Below, one piece after another: positions 19,250 to 29,676 of a DNA stretch of 64,000 nt; position 1 is the stretch's first letter, and each line of letters begins with the position of its first letter. The position numbers and the translations under genes are program-made. The stretch is from Porphyridium purpureum (lineage: Eukaryota > Rhodophyta > Bangiophyceae > Porphyridiales > Porphyridiaceae), in contig VRMN01000003.1 of NCBI GenBank assembly GCA_008690995.1, positions 1,922,001 to 1,986,000 of the forward strand. The letters are read 5' to 3'. The notes under the pieces were generated by a model that saw nothing but the letters and a program-made list of their open reading frames with translations, searched no databases and was not told the origin of the DNA.

Positions 19250-20968
19250 ATGGCGACCATCGAATACGTCATTGATCCCTTCTCGGGAACCACGCAGATG
19301 CAGCCATGGCAATGGATTTTTGCGATCTGCCTCATTGCGTCGTTCCTCCAGGGCGCGTCGATGGGTGCGAACGACGTGGCCAACTGCTTTGGTACGTCGG
19401 TCGGCGCCAAGGTGCTGACGGTTACGCAGGCCTGTTTTCTGGCAACAATTTTCATTACGCTGGGTTCCATGACCATTGGGTCGCAAGTGGCGAAGACCGT
19501 CGGCAAGGGCATTGTGAACTACAAGCTATTTGCGGACATCCCGCAGCTGTTCGCGCTGGGCATGTTGACTGCGGCGATTTCGACGGGTCTGTGGGTGAGT
19601 CTAGCGACGTGGCTGAGCATGCCCGTGTCAACGACGCACTCGGTTGTCGGGTCTGTGATGGGCTTTGGGCTGGTGCAGTTTGGCGGGTCTGGCATTGACT
19701 GGTGGCCGGGCGTGGGCAAGATTGTGATCTCGTGGGTGGCATCCCCTGTGGTGACGGGCATCTTTTCCGTGGCGTTCTACCTGACTGCGAAATACTGGTT
19801 CCTTCGCAAGGTGCAGCAGGACGAGTCGCGTCTGGAGTGGGGCCTGAAGCAGCAGATCTTCTACATGGGCATTGTGCTGTTTCTGGCGTTCCTTACATTC
19901 CTGATCTTCGTGACATTTACGTACGACGAAGATGCGGTGGGGATGAACTTGGGCATTTCGTTCGGTGTTGCGACTGCCCTTGCCGCGGCGTGGGTTTTCG
20001 GTCTGCACAAGCCCATCAACGGGTACTTTGCGAAGCGCGGGCTGATTGGTGGCTTCCACGACGAAGACGAGGTGGTAGCCAAGGACTTGGACGAGCTGAA
20101 TGAGATTAGCTCGTCAAGCGAGCACGACGAGGAGACTGCGACCGCGACGGCGACGGCGCCCGCGACGGCGGCGACAACTTCGGCCGCGGTGGGCAGCGCT
20201 GCCGTGTCTGGGGCGTCGCAGCGCTCGAACGCCATGTCTGTGGTGAGCTCGATCATGAGGTCTGATGCGGACCTGCGCGCCGATGGGCTTGCGCCGAACG
20301 ACATTTGGCACCCTGAGCTGGAGTCGCGCTTTGCCTTTGGGCAGATGGTGTCCGCGTGTTACGAGGCGATTGCGTTTGGGGCCAACGACATTGGCAACTC
20401 GAGCGGCACCCTGATTGCCGTGTACCAGACAATTGAGTACGCGAGTGTGGTGAGCAAGCCCTCGCCCGAGTACTGGGCGCTGGCGTACTGCACGGTCGGC
20501 ATTGTTGCAGGCCTGTGGCTGTTTGGTGCGAAAGTGATGCGCACGATTGGGCAGAATATCACACTGATGACGCCGATTCGGGGCCTGAGCGCTGAGCTGG
20601 CGACGGCGTTCTCCGTGCTGATTGCCTCGTATATCGGTATCCCGGTGTCGACAACGCACTGCAGCGTCGGTGGAGTGATTGGAGCCGGTCTGTGCGAGAC
20701 GCAGGGCTACAAGAAGGTGAACTGGAAGCTGATGCTCAAGGTGGCGGCGTCGTGGGTTCTGACGCTTCCGGTGGCGATGGGCCTGAATGCGCTGATGTAT
20801 GTGATCTGCCGCGGAGGAACGCAGGGGCAGTGGTTTGTGCCGCCGTCCGCCGTGGTAGGTGATGGAGTGGAGAATGCGTTCAACGACTACGAGTACACAT
20901 GTGTGGGTAACGCGGACATCCAGACCTGCACGTTGACGTTCGCATCGGAGCTGTTGGTTGAAGAGTAG
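19250..20968 (+). CDS. PiT/Pho4-family phosphate transporter
   Basis: A 572-residue inorganic phosphate:cation symporter of the PiT family (Na+- or H+-coupled, usually plasma membrane). The two inverted Pho4 halves each carry the signature: GANDVANCFGTSVGAK near residue 43, with MPVSTTHSVVGS downstream, and GANDIGNSSGT near 377, with IPVSTTHCSVGG after it. About ten to twelve hydrophobic helices are visible. The central cytoplasmic loop (about 265-345) is acidic and has an Ala-Thr repeat tract. The start at 19250 (MATIEYVIDPF) follows the TATA box by 123 bp. It lies between two copies of the dispersed repeat. Confidence 0.95.
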   Translation: MATIEYVIDPFSGTTQMQPWQWIFAICLIASFLQGASMGANDVANCFGTSVGAKVLTVTQACFLATIFITLGSMTIGSQVAKTVGKGIVNYKLFADIPQLFALGMLTAAISTGLWVSLATWLSMPVSTTHSVVGSVMGFGLVQFGGSGIDWWPGVGKIVISWVASPVVTGIFSVAFYLTAKYWFLRKVQQDESRLEWGLKQQIFYMGIVLFLAFLTFLIFVTFTYDEDAVGMNLGISFGVATALAAAWVFGLHKPINGYFAKRGLIGGFHDEDEVVAKDLDELNEISSSSEHDEETATATATAPATAATTSAAVGSAAVSGASQRSNAMSVVSSIMRSDADLRADGLAPNDIWHPELESRFAFGQMVSACYEAIAFGANDIGNSSGTLIAVYQTIEYASVVSKPSPEYWALAYCTVGIVAGLWLFGAKVMRTIGQNITLMTPIRGLSAELATAFSVLIASYIGIPVSTTHCSVGGVIGAGLCETQGYKKVNWKLMLKVAASWVLTLPVAMGLNALMYVICRGGTQGQWFVPPSAVVGDGVENAFNDYEYTCVGNADIQTCTLTFASELLVEE

Positions 20969-21529
20969 TGATTTCGTCTCCTCAATGGCGTTCGTCATGG
21001 CATGCACATGCTTGGGGTGAGCTTACTGCCGTGCCTGTTGCGTCGGTGTCGCGCTCTGCGGCAGAGAGTTCAAGCGCGGCGCGACGCCGGGCTCGGATCA
21101 AGCTCTGCAACGTCGGCGTTTCCTTAATTTTTTTGTCTATTGATAAGTGAGTGCGTGTATAAAACTGACTTTTAGTCAAGTGAGAAGTCGGAGGTCTTCG
21201 CCCTGGCTCGACGCAAGATCGTCTCTAGATGGAACTGCGCGGCGAGCGCGCCACTTCACACACGGTCGGAACGATTACGAACCCCACAACTTGAGATATT
21301 CCAGCAAGCCCCAATCTGAAAGACTTCCGCTCCTGGGAATCAAGCGCGCAACCACCAATGCACTCGGTGCTTTCACTCCCAAACACGACAAACGCCGGCT
21401 TTCAGTGTTTCAGCGATCACGGGGGTTCGCATCCCTCCCTGTCGGCTCCCCACGCGATGGCTTGCTTTTAACCGATTCCTTATCGGTTCGGTTCATCGAG
21501 CGGTCCCTCGAACAGGATAGGTTAGTGTA
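20969..21529. other. Intergenic region with second dispersed-repeat copy
   Basis: This 561-bp spacer between the phosphate transporter gene and the Tc1 element carries repeat copy 2 (21352-21504) immediately before the transposon target TA. No gene is recognised. Confidence 0.5.
21352..21504 (+). repeat. Degenerate dispersed repeat, copy 2
   Basis: This is the partner of 17570-17752, in the same orientation and on the other side of the phosphate transporter gene. It ends about 25 bp before the left end of the Tc1 element. Confidence 0.6.
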
Positions 21530-21556
21530 CAGTCCTGGCCAAGATGTTTGCAACAC
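21530..21556 (+). repeat. Tc1 left terminal inverted repeat
   Basis: 27 bp identical to the reverse complement of 30340-30366, preceded by the target TA at 21528-21529. Confidence 0.95.
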
Positions 21557-21786
21557 TCTCAGAAAATGTGAAATTCGTGTAAAAGTGAAGAATTTTGATA
21601 GACAAGGGTATGTTCTGAGCACGCCAATCGATCGCGCGTCCCAAGAAACACTGGGGAGCGTTCAGCTGGGAGGAAAAGGCAAGGAAAGAGCGCATGGGCA
21701 ATGGAGACAGCAAAAAGGGGGTATTGGCGAGGGGCGCAAGTTTTGGAACGTAACAAAGAAACACGAAGATCAAGAAGGATGAGACT

Positions 21787-22388
21787 TTAGTACTTGGTGT
21801 GGTGGCCGCGCGCGACTAGTACAGCTTGAAGACGGCGAGGCATGGACTCCAAAAGTGGAACTACGTACTTTTGGGCCTCGGTCGCCCACGCCGCAAGCAC
21901 AGCAGCCTTAAGTTCTGCGACGCGTGCGAACTGGCGGCCTTTTCGGTAAACCACGCGCGACAAGACGCCCCAAATGTTTTCAATTGGGTTAAGGTCCGGA
22001 GACCTTGCAGGCCACGGCAGCACAGTGACGCCGAGTGCGTCGAGCCACGCCTTGGTTGAGTTGGCCGTATGTGCCAGGGCATTGTCTTGCTGGAAAGTGA
22101 AATTGAAGTCATACATTTCCAGGCCAAGCGGAAGCAAGGCTTCCAGCAAGACTTGTTGATACTTCACGGCATTCAAGCCACCCTCGACGAAGACGGCCAT
22201 TGTTAGGCTGCGCAGGGACATACCGGCCCACATGTGAACCTTGCCACCTCCAGAGTGCTGGCGCCTGGCGTACGAACTTGACTTGGCGCGACAGTCGACC
22301 CATCGCTGCGAGGAGCCGAATGGGCCGTTGCAGCTCCAAATCTTCTCGTCTGAAAAGATCACTTGATGCCAGAAAGCCATTGGTTTTC
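21787..22388 (-). pseudogene. Tc1 transposase, C-terminal DDE catalytic part
   Basis: This encodes the catalytic half of a Tc1/IS630-superfamily transposase. The triad is visible: Asp in IFSDEKIW, Asp in FQQDNALAH, and Glu in SPDLNPIENIW, with 34 residues between the last two (DD34E), the Tc1 spacing. The part ends with a normal stop at its 3' side. Its 5' side meets the LTR retrotransposon, so no full transposase can be made from this copy. The DNA-binding half is at 29677-30095. The transposase cuts at the terminal repeats and inserts at TA dinucleotides. Confidence 0.93.
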
Positions 22389-23466
22389 TGTCACGGGAGT
22401 AGCCCGTGTGTTAAGGAAATGATTAAAAAATAGCCATAGTCCGTGGCCGGATACCTGGTCGCGCCGGACCCACTGTACTGTAGGTGTACAAGGGGGCGCG
22501 TGGTAGGCCTGAAGGCCCCTTCCCTTAGGGACCAGACGCGCGATGACCACCCAGTATGGAATGGGTGTACAGCCAGGAGGTGGCTGGAACCTTCTGGAAG
22601 GTTCTAGACTCAGCGACAGCAAGGCACTGTACCTCGGGGGTTCAGTGGTCGCGATGGGTATAAAAAGACGCGCGGGTCGGCAACCAAGGGGGGGAGAGGG
22701 GGGTCGGGAGACAGAAGGAGTAAGGTGGATCTAAGTAAAAACAGGTGTATTCAAGGAAGCGTGTTCGGGCCTTGGGTACCTGTTGAGGAGCGGGGTACAG
22801 CGGGAGTACAGCGGGGGTACGGCGGGGGTACGGCGGGAGTACAGCGCGAGCGAGCGAGCGGGGGGTTTAACGGGGAAGGTTCGCGGATGCCCTGGGGTAA
22901 GGCGTCGTTAGACGGTCCTTGTTCGGAAGCGGATCCGGGGGTGGTACGTGGGCGGGGGCGGATAAAGGAGTGATAGGCCGTTTGAAGCCGAAAGGTGAGG
23001 TAACCTCCTCCGGCTAACCCCGGCTGCCCACAACGCCTCCCCGGGTCCCGGATCACCGTAAAGTGTGGCCGAACGGGATCCCGGTTGGGCAGCGGACGCC
23101 TGGTTCCCCCGTTACGCGCGTCTTCCGTGTGTGTGCTTTTGGTTGGCTGTGCCTGCTCCGTGCGTGTGCTCTTGGTTGGCTGTGTCTTTCCCGTGTGCCT
23201 GCTCTTGGTTGGCTGTGTCTTTCCCGTGTGCCTGCTCTTGGTTGGTTCTGTCGGTCCCGTGTGTGGGTGCTCTTGGCTGTTCGCGTGTGAGCAGCGTGCG
23301 TGAGCGTCGTTGGTTCCGGGTTTCCTGCCTGCCGCAGGTCCAGTTGACTGCGGGTGTCTTGTGTTTCCTCTTGGTTGCGTGGATTGTCCAGCTTGTGTGC
23401 GTGCGTGTGCCGCTTGGCTTGCTGTTGGGTGTGCCGCGGTGTCCTGGGCCAGCACGGTTCGTGACA
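22389..23466 (+). repeat. Gypsy element 5' LTR
   Basis: 1078 bp with TG...CA ends. It contains a TATA-like GTATAAAAAG near 22669-22678, a short-period tandem of GTACAGCGGG-like units (22794-22850), and a ~33-bp tandem of CTCTTGGTTGGCTGTG-like units (23131-23290). Confidence 0.95.
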
Positions 23467-23645
23467 TAATTTCCGGAAATTATCTTCCAGGATTGCGTGG
23501 CATCTGACGTTGGTGCGAGAGAGGGTGGGGTGTGGACGTGAGATCGGTCTTGATCTTGGGCAAACTTGTGTCCACATTCTGATACGTACGGTCACCGAGT
23601 GAAGGATTGCGAGAGAGGATTCGGAGCAGGAACGAAGTCGCAGAA

Positions 23646-24587
23646 ATGGTGCGTGGCAGGAAGACGACGATGGGCTCAGACGATGCGCGAGAGCACGCGT
23701 CCTCGAGCGAGCTGGAACGTGCACAGGCTGGCGCGCTGGCACCAGAGCCGACAATGCCCACGGCTCGTGGTGACGAGATAGGAAGTCATGGGGTTGTGAG
23801 TGTTCAGCAGAAGGAAGAGGGTGTCCCCGCCATTGTGCGCGGCAAGATTCGTTCTCAACTGGGCCAGGCTATTTGTGACGCGGGCGTGCAGATTGAGAAG
23901 GCCGGTGATCCACTTTTTCTGACCGCCAAGATGGTCTGGTTCAATCGCCTGCGTGACATGGGAGAGGATCCAGACCAACATGTATCCTCGATTGATGCAG
24001 TTTTCCGCGGGGTGGGGCTGAGGAAATGCTACGAGGTCCTGTCGGAGTTGCACGGTGCAACAGCACAAGAGGCATGGGCGGCAGTGGCTGCTTACTTCTA
24101 CAACAAGGAGCACGAGCGCGCCCTTCGTGCAGAGCATCACGATGTTGAGTATGTTATTGGCCAGGACCTGAAGAAATTCGTGGAGGTTCTGGAGGATCGC
24201 TGCACGGCTCTGGGAGAATCTGACACTCGCAAGATTGAGGCACTTACGTTGGCGCTTCCGAAAAACTCCGAGCTGCGTCGTCAGGCCAGGACGTATGGCA
24301 TACAGGGGAACTGGACCTTGATGAAGACTGCTCTGTTGGAGGAGGCTGGTCAGTATGGAACCTTTGGTGCGCTTGGCTCGCAGTACGGTGCAAGGGCAGT
24401 GAGGAAGCCCGAGCGCGTGCACCATTTGGGTAACTTTGATGAAGCTGGGCTCCCTGGGTTGAATCCTCGCAAGCGACTGGTCAAGTGCTGGGAGTGCCAG
24501 GAGCGGGGCCACGTTCGCATGGAGTGCCCAAAGTGGGAGAAAAATAAGAGGCAGAGGACCGAAGAACGCCAGACAAAAAACGAGTAG
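23646..24587 (+). CDS. Retrotransposon Gag
   Basis: About 313 residues forming the structural (capsid-like) protein of the gypsy element. The helical Gag core is followed by one CCHC zinc knuckle near the C-terminus (CWECQERGHVRMEC), which binds the element RNA. It begins at the first ATG of the frame. Confidence 0.88.
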   Translation: MVRGRKTTMGSDDAREHASSSELERAQAGALAPEPTMPTARGDEIGSHGVVSVQQKEEGVPAIVRGKIRSQLGQAICDAGVQIEKAGDPLFLTAKMVWFNRLRDMGEDPDQHVSSIDAVFRGVGLRKCYEVLSELHGATAQEAWAAVAAYFYNKEHERALRAEHHDVEYVIGQDLKKFVEVLEDRCTALGESDTRKIEALTLALPKNSELRRQARTYGIQGNWTLMKTALLEEAGQYGTFGALGSQYGARAVRKPERVHHLGNFDEAGLPGLNPRKRLVKCWECQERGHVRMECPKWEKNKRQRTEERQTKNE

Positions 24588-24622
24588 CGGGGGGATGCGA
24601 AGGCCCCCCGGAATCTGAAGAA

Positions 24623-27600
24623 TTGTCGGAGGCAGTCCCACTGGGCTCGTATCCGTGGATAGACGTACATGCTGAATGGGGAGGTCTGAAGGTTCGGACT
24701 ACTGCGCTGGTTGATACGGGGGCTTTATCCACGTGGATGAGCGACGATTTGGCTGACCGTCTTGGGCTTCTTCGCAGAAAGACCCACACACAGGCATTGG
24801 GCCCAACCAATGAGGTGTTGGGGGAGGCCGAGGAGAGCGTTGCCGTAATTTGGGTTGGTGAGGGAATTCAGTCGGAGGAAAGCGTCCGGATTATGAGGAA
24901 CCTCGGACCTGATCTCATACTGGGAATGCGTTTTCTTGCCAAGCATGTCAGTTACTTGATCCCGGGAAGGGGTCTGGGCCTACGCTCGGGCGGATGGATT
25001 ACTTTTGTCAACCGAGACGTTTCCATTGCACAGGAAGCCGTGTGTCATACATGCCTGGAAAGACACAGGATCCTGGGATCGATGTATGAGGAAGCCAAAC
25101 CCACGGTGCAGTTGGAGGCGGTGCACTATATTGCTGATGGAGCAGAAGTGAAGAAGCGAATCCAGGCCCTCGAAGAAAAGTATGCAGGTCACAACGAGGC
25201 TGTTTGTACTACCATTGAAGCCAAGATCTTTGAGCATTTGGATGAAGCGCAAAGCAGGGAGATGAAAGGGCTCTTGAAGAAGTTTTGGGTTCTCTTCCGG
25301 CCGGAGCTGGGTAAGACAGACCTCGTCGAGCATACGATCCGCATCAAGCCAGAGCGTTTGGAGGATCTCCCCAGGGCAAAGTTACGTCGCAGGGCTCCTG
25401 CGGTGACGCAGGCTGAGCGCGAGATGGTGCAAGGGCTGGTCGCCCGAGGAGTGCTGGAGCCGAGTTTGTCAGATGTGTCGAGCCAGAATGTCATGGTCAA
25501 GAAGCCGAATGGCGGCTGGCGTCTGACGACAGACTTCCGAACGCTTAATGATGCGACTGTTAAAGATCGATATCCCATTCCGGACGTGGGAGAGATGATC
25601 GACTGGTTTGCATCGTGGAAGTTCAAGAGTATCCTGGATCTGAAGGATGGCTTCTTCCAGGTCCCTCTGGCCCCCGAGAGCCGACCATTGACAGCGATTA
25701 TCACTCCGGACGGGCTGTTTCAATACTGCCGATTACCTCAGGGTTGCTGTAATAGCCCAAGTACCTTCCAGCGATTGACAAATACGGTCCTGGGCCCGCT
25801 CAGGTACCTGAATGCATTGGTTTACATCGATGATTTGGCAATCGGGACAAAGACGTTTGAAGAGCACTTGCAAGCGCTGCAGCGGGTGCTGGAGCAATTC
25901 TGCGCTGCGGGCTTGGTGTTCTCATTGTCGAAGTGCAGATTTGGGGCTTTAAGGGTCGAGTTTCTTGGACATGATATCGGCCTGGACGGTATAAGGCCGA
26001 GCCAGAGGAAGACGGAGGCTGTGCGAGCATGGCAGGAGCCGAGGAATGCAAAGGAACTGCAGCAGTTCATTGGGCTCGTGGGGTGGTTCCGCAATTTTAT
26101 CGAGGGATTTGAGGAAGTCTGCAGGCCTCTTAGGGATGCTATGAAGGGCCTTCAAATCAACGCCAAAGGAAGCAAGTGGAAGAAATACCCTATGAACTCG
26201 GCGGATTGGCAGGCACGATTTGGTGAGCCTCAGAGTCAGGCGTTTCTGTCGCTTCGGGAAGCACTCAGTGATCCAGAAACTGGAGATCGAAAGGTTTTGG
26301 CTGCATACGACCCAGAAGCAGAGCATACGCTGTGGACAGACGCTTCTAGCACTGGCTTGGGAGCAATGTTGACGCAGAGGGAGGGTACTGGCGATCGTCC
26401 AGTGGCATTTTACTCGAGGCTTCTGAGACCGGCCGAGCAGAACTATACCGTGACGGAGAAGGAGTGCTTGGCCGCCATTGCAGCCATGGAGCACTTCAGG
26501 CATTACTTGTACGGCAAACGATTTGTGCTCATGACTGACCACAGCGCATTAAGCTGGCTCATGAGGCAAAAGGAGCCTCAAGGTCGGATTGCGCGATGGA
26601 TTCTCAAGGTACAGGACTTCGACTTCCAGGTTCAGCATCATCCGGGCAAGGCGAATACAGTGGCAGATGCGCTTTCGCGTCCAGCTGTACGTATGAATGA
26701 GGAAGAGGCTCGGGTGGCGAGCGAGAGCAATAAGTCTGAGACTCTCAACAACACGAGCGAAATCGAGCTCATTGGACTGAATGCTGTTGAGGATGAGGAA
26801 GTGAAGCGAGTAGTTCGGTTGGCTGAAATGCTGCAGGAAGAGATTCAGGGTCCAGCTTCGGGGGCCGATGGGGGTATGGTCCCTGTCACATCGGCCGGAG
26901 TGCGAGAGCTGCTGCTTCATACTGGCGAGCATACAGAAGCGAACGATGCGTACACACCACCTTCGATGGAAGAGATCGTGGCTGCATACGCAGACGACAC
27001 GGACATTCAGGAACAGTTGAAGAATCTGAAAGCAGACAAGCCCGAATACACGTACCCGGAGTACACCGTTGATGAGGATGGAGTCATCTGGGCTATGCTT
27101 CGCGATGAGTCCAGGGTCGTGATACCAAACGCTCTGGTGCAGCGCGTTCTGCATGTGTATCACAGCACGCCACTTTCAGGGCACCTTGGAATAGAAAAGA
27201 CTGCAAAGCGGGTCTCGGATGCACGATACTGGTGGACCGGTTGGACGGAAGATGTTCGTCAGTTTGTTCTTTGTTGCCATGAGTGCTTTTCAAGGAAAAC
27301 AAAGGCGCCCCCGAGAAGGGCTCGCATGCAAGTCTATCGCGCGGTGAGACGTTTCGAGATTGTCTCGATAGATGTTCTGAGTATCACACCGACAACAACT
27401 CGCGGGCACAGCAAAGTGGTAATCATGGTGGACGCCTTCACAAAGTGGGTTCGTGCCCATGCAGTCAAGGATGAGACTGCGGCTACACTGGCACGTGTTT
27501 TCCTAGACGGTTGGGTGTGCGATTTTGGACCGCCAGAGTCTCTGCTGTCCGACCGGGGACCGGGCTTTGTAGCCGACATCCTTTCAAAAATGTGTGAAAA

Positions 27601-28360
27601 TCTGGGTGTAGGACGTATGCTTACGACAGCATACCATCCGCAGACGAACGGGGTTGTGGAGCGCTTTAACCAGACAGTGTGTCAAATGTTGTCGGCATAC
27701 GTGTGTGCGAACGGAAAAGACTGGGATCGCTGGTTGTCGGTAATGGTGTATGCGTATAATACAGCCCGGCATGCATCCACGAAGATGTCTCCGTTTGAAC
27801 TGTTGTATGGTGAGCCGGCGCGGGACTGGGCAAGTATGGCGGGACCCAGAGCTGTTGAACAAGCAGATGACCTCGCGAAGAAGCTTGCTGCATGTCACGC
27901 CATTGCCAATAAGAATGCGAAGATCGCACAGGATCGGTACACGAAGAACTATGATCGCCGAGTCAGGGAACATGACTTCAAGCCGGGCGACGTGGTGTAC
28001 GTTTGGGCGCCGCCTTCAGGAGAAGGGCGCAAGCTGAAAAAGCCGTGGGTAGGACCACTATCCATCCTGAGAATGGTCGGGGTTCACGCAGTACTGTGCA
28101 GTGAAGGCCATCCTGACGGGAAGTTGGTCCACGTGAACCGGCTTGCTCGGGCCCACAAGGACCTCATTGAGGCAAGTGGATCCCAAGTCTTGCAAGGAGA
28201 AGACGGCAGCTGGGCTATAGAGGCTATAGCCGGGGATCGGGTTGTGGGCGGACGCCGAGAGTACAGAGTTAGATGGCGAGGACTCGGTAAACGTGGGGAT
28301 ACGTGGGAACCTGAGCTCGCATTGCCACCAATGATGGTGGCTGCCTACCGTGACGCGTGA
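24623..28360 (+). CDS. Retrotransposon Pol (protease, RT, RNase H, integrase, chromodomain)
   Basis: A reading region of about 1245 residues. In order it has an aspartic protease (VDTGALSTW), reverse transcriptase with YIDDLA, and RNase H (TDASSTGLGAML, later TDHSAL). The integrase follows, with an HHCC zinc region and a DDE core (IDVLS, SDRGPGF, HPQTNGVVERFNQ). The last ~50 residues form a chromodomain (EYRVRWRGLGKRGDTWEPE), which in chromoviruses directs insertion to chosen chromatin. It presumably is expressed with Gag by the recoding usual in this family. Confidence 0.93.
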   Translation: MSEAVPLGSYPWIDVHAEWGGLKVRTTALVDTGALSTWMSDDLADRLGLLRRKTHTQALGPTNEVLGEAEESVAVIWVGEGIQSEESVRIMRNLGPDLILGMRFLAKHVSYLIPGRGLGLRSGGWITFVNRDVSIAQEAVCHTCLERHRILGSMYEEAKPTVQLEAVHYIADGAEVKKRIQALEEKYAGHNEAVCTTIEAKIFEHLDEAQSREMKGLLKKFWVLFRPELGKTDLVEHTIRIKPERLEDLPRAKLRRRAPAVTQAEREMVQGLVARGVLEPSLSDVSSQNVMVKKPNGGWRLTTDFRTLNDATVKDRYPIPDVGEMIDWFASWKFKSILDLKDGFFQVPLAPESRPLTAIITPDGLFQYCRLPQGCCNSPSTFQRLTNTVLGPLRYLNALVYIDDLAIGTKTFEEHLQALQRVLEQFCAAGLVFSLSKCRFGALRVEFLGHDIGLDGIRPSQRKTEAVRAWQEPRNAKELQQFIGLVGWFRNFIEGFEEVCRPLRDAMKGLQINAKGSKWKKYPMNSADWQARFGEPQSQAFLSLREALSDPETGDRKVLAAYDPEAEHTLWTDASSTGLGAMLTQREGTGDRPVAFYSRLLRPAEQNYTVTEKECLAAIAAMEHFRHYLYGKRFVLMTDHSALSWLMRQKEPQGRIARWILKVQDFDFQVQHHPGKANTVADALSRPAVRMNEEEARVASESNKSETLNNTSEIELIGLNAVEDEEVKRVVRLAEMLQEEIQGPASGADGGMVPVTSAGVRELLLHTGEHTEANDAYTPPSMEEIVAAYADDTDIQEQLKNLKADKPEYTYPEYTVDEDGVIWAMLRDESRVVIPNALVQRVLHVYHSTPLSGHLGIEKTAKRVSDARYWWTGWTEDVRQFVLCCHECFSRKTKAPPRRARMQVYRAVRRFEIVSIDVLSITPTTTRGHSKVVIMVDAFTKWVRAHAVKDETAATLARVFLDGWVCDFGPPESLLSDRGPGFVADILSKMCENLGVGRMLTTAYHPQTNGVVERFNQTVCQMLSAYVCANGKDWDRWLSVMVYAYNTARHASTKMSPFELLYGEPARDWASMAGPRAVEQADDLAKKLAACHAIANKNAKIAQDRYTKNYDRRVREHDFKPGDVVYVWAPPSGEGRKLKKPWVGPLSILRMVGVHAVLCSEGHPDGKLVHVNRLARAHKDLIEASGSQVLQGEDGSWAIEAIAGDRVVGGRREYRVRWRGLGKRGDTWEPELALPPMMVAAYRDA

Positions 28361-28599
28361 CCAGTGGCGGAACCTCGGACACACCGGCCGGGTGGAGGGC
28401 CACGTGGACGGACGTCCTCTTCGAGTACTTACGTTGCCAAGACGGGCACACGAAGCCGATGGCCAGTGCACGGGCGACATCGAGCTTGAGACGTGGATGC
28501 CGGACGCGTCAAGCATTGGCATGTGCTGTAAGTATGAAGTGACTCTCCGGAAGCTTCGGACCATGTGATACCTGACATTGGGAAGCGGAGAGGGTGGGA

Positions 28600-29676
28600 T
28601 GTCACGGGAGTAGCCCGTGTGTTAAGGAAATGATTAAAAATAGCCATAGTCCGTGGCCGGATACCTGGTCGCGCCGGACCCACTGTACTGTAGGTGTACA
28701 AGGGGGCGCGTGGTAGGCCTGAAGGCCCCTTCCCTTAGGGACCAGACGCGCGATGACCACCCAGTATGGAATGGGTGTACAGCCAGGAGGTGGCTGGAAC
28801 CTTCTGGAAGGTTCTAGACTCAGCGACAGCAAGGCACTGTACCTCGGGGGTTCAGTGGTCGCGATGGGTATAAAAAGACGCGCGGGTCGGCAACCAAGGG
28901 GGGGAGAGGGGGGTCGGGAGACAGAAGGAGTAAGGTGGATCTAAGTAAAAACAGGTGTATTCAAGGAAGCGTGTTCGGGCCTTGGGTACCTGTTGAGGAG
29001 CGGGGTACAGCGGGAGTACAGCGGGGGTACGGCGGGGGTACGGCGGGAGTACAGCGCGAGCGAGCGAGCGGGGGGTTTAACGGGGAAGGTTCGCGGATGC
29101 CCTGGGGTAAGGCGTCGTTAGACGGTCCTTGTTCGGAAGCGGATCCGGGGGTGGTACGTGGGCGGGGGCGGATAAAGGAGTGATAGGCCGTTTGAAGCCG
29201 AAAGGTGAGGTAACCTCCTCCGGCTAACCCCGGCTGCCCACAACGCCTCCCCGGGTCCCGGATCACCGTAAAGTGTGGCCGAACGGGATCCCGGTTGGGC
29301 AGCGGACGCCTGGTTCCCCCGTTACGCGCGTCTTCCGTGTGTGTGCTTTTGGTTGGCTGTGCCTGCTCCGTGCGTGTGCTCTTGGTTGGCTGTGTCTTTC
29401 CCGTGTGCCTGCTCTTGGTTGGCTGTGTCTTTCCCGTGTGCCTGCTCTTGGTTGGTTCTGTCGGTCCCGTGTGTGGGTGCTCTTGGCTGTTCGCGTGTGA
29501 GCAGCGTGCGTGAGCGTCGTTGGTTCCGGGTTTCCTGCCTGCCGCAGGTCCAGTTGACTGCGGGTGTCTTGTGTTTCCTCTTGGTTGCGTGGATTGTCCA
29601 GCTTGTGTGCGTGCGTGTGCCGCTTGGCTTGCTGTTGGGTGTGCCGCGGTGTCCTGGGCCAGCACGGTTCGTGACA
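28600..29676 (+). repeat. Gypsy element 3' LTR
   Basis: 1077 bp, near-identical copy of the 5' LTR, preceded by a polypurine tract and followed by the target duplication TTTC. Confidence 0.95.

Larger units (their letters stand above)
22389..29676 (+). mobile_element. Ty3/gypsy LTR retrotransposon (chromovirus), inserted in the Tc1 transposase gene
   Basis: A 7288-bp element with LTRs at 22389-23466 and 28600-29676 that begin TGTCACG and end CGTGACA. It is flanked by a 4-bp target duplication TTTC (22385-22388 and 29677-29680). It contains a gag region, a pol region in the order protease, reverse transcriptase, RNase H, integrase, and a C-terminal chromodomain. This gene order and the chromodomain define chromoviruses. 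A purine-rich tract (28581-28599) abuts the 3' LTR. The LTRs appear identical except for one length difference in an A run, so the insertion is very young. The element looks whole. Confidence 0.95.

Noticed and set aside
20114-21007. A 297-codon His/Arg-rich minus-strand frame opposite the phosphate transporter gene
   Set aside because: It is a shadow frame of a GC-rich gene; His/Arg/Gln runs are typical of antisense translation.
22751-23754. Long minus-strand open frames (Thr/Lys/Arg-rich) within and beside the gypsy LTR, repeated at 28961-29698
   Set aside because: They are antisense to the LTR tandem repeats and exist only because the repeat units lack stops in that frame; their duplication is explained by the two LTRs.
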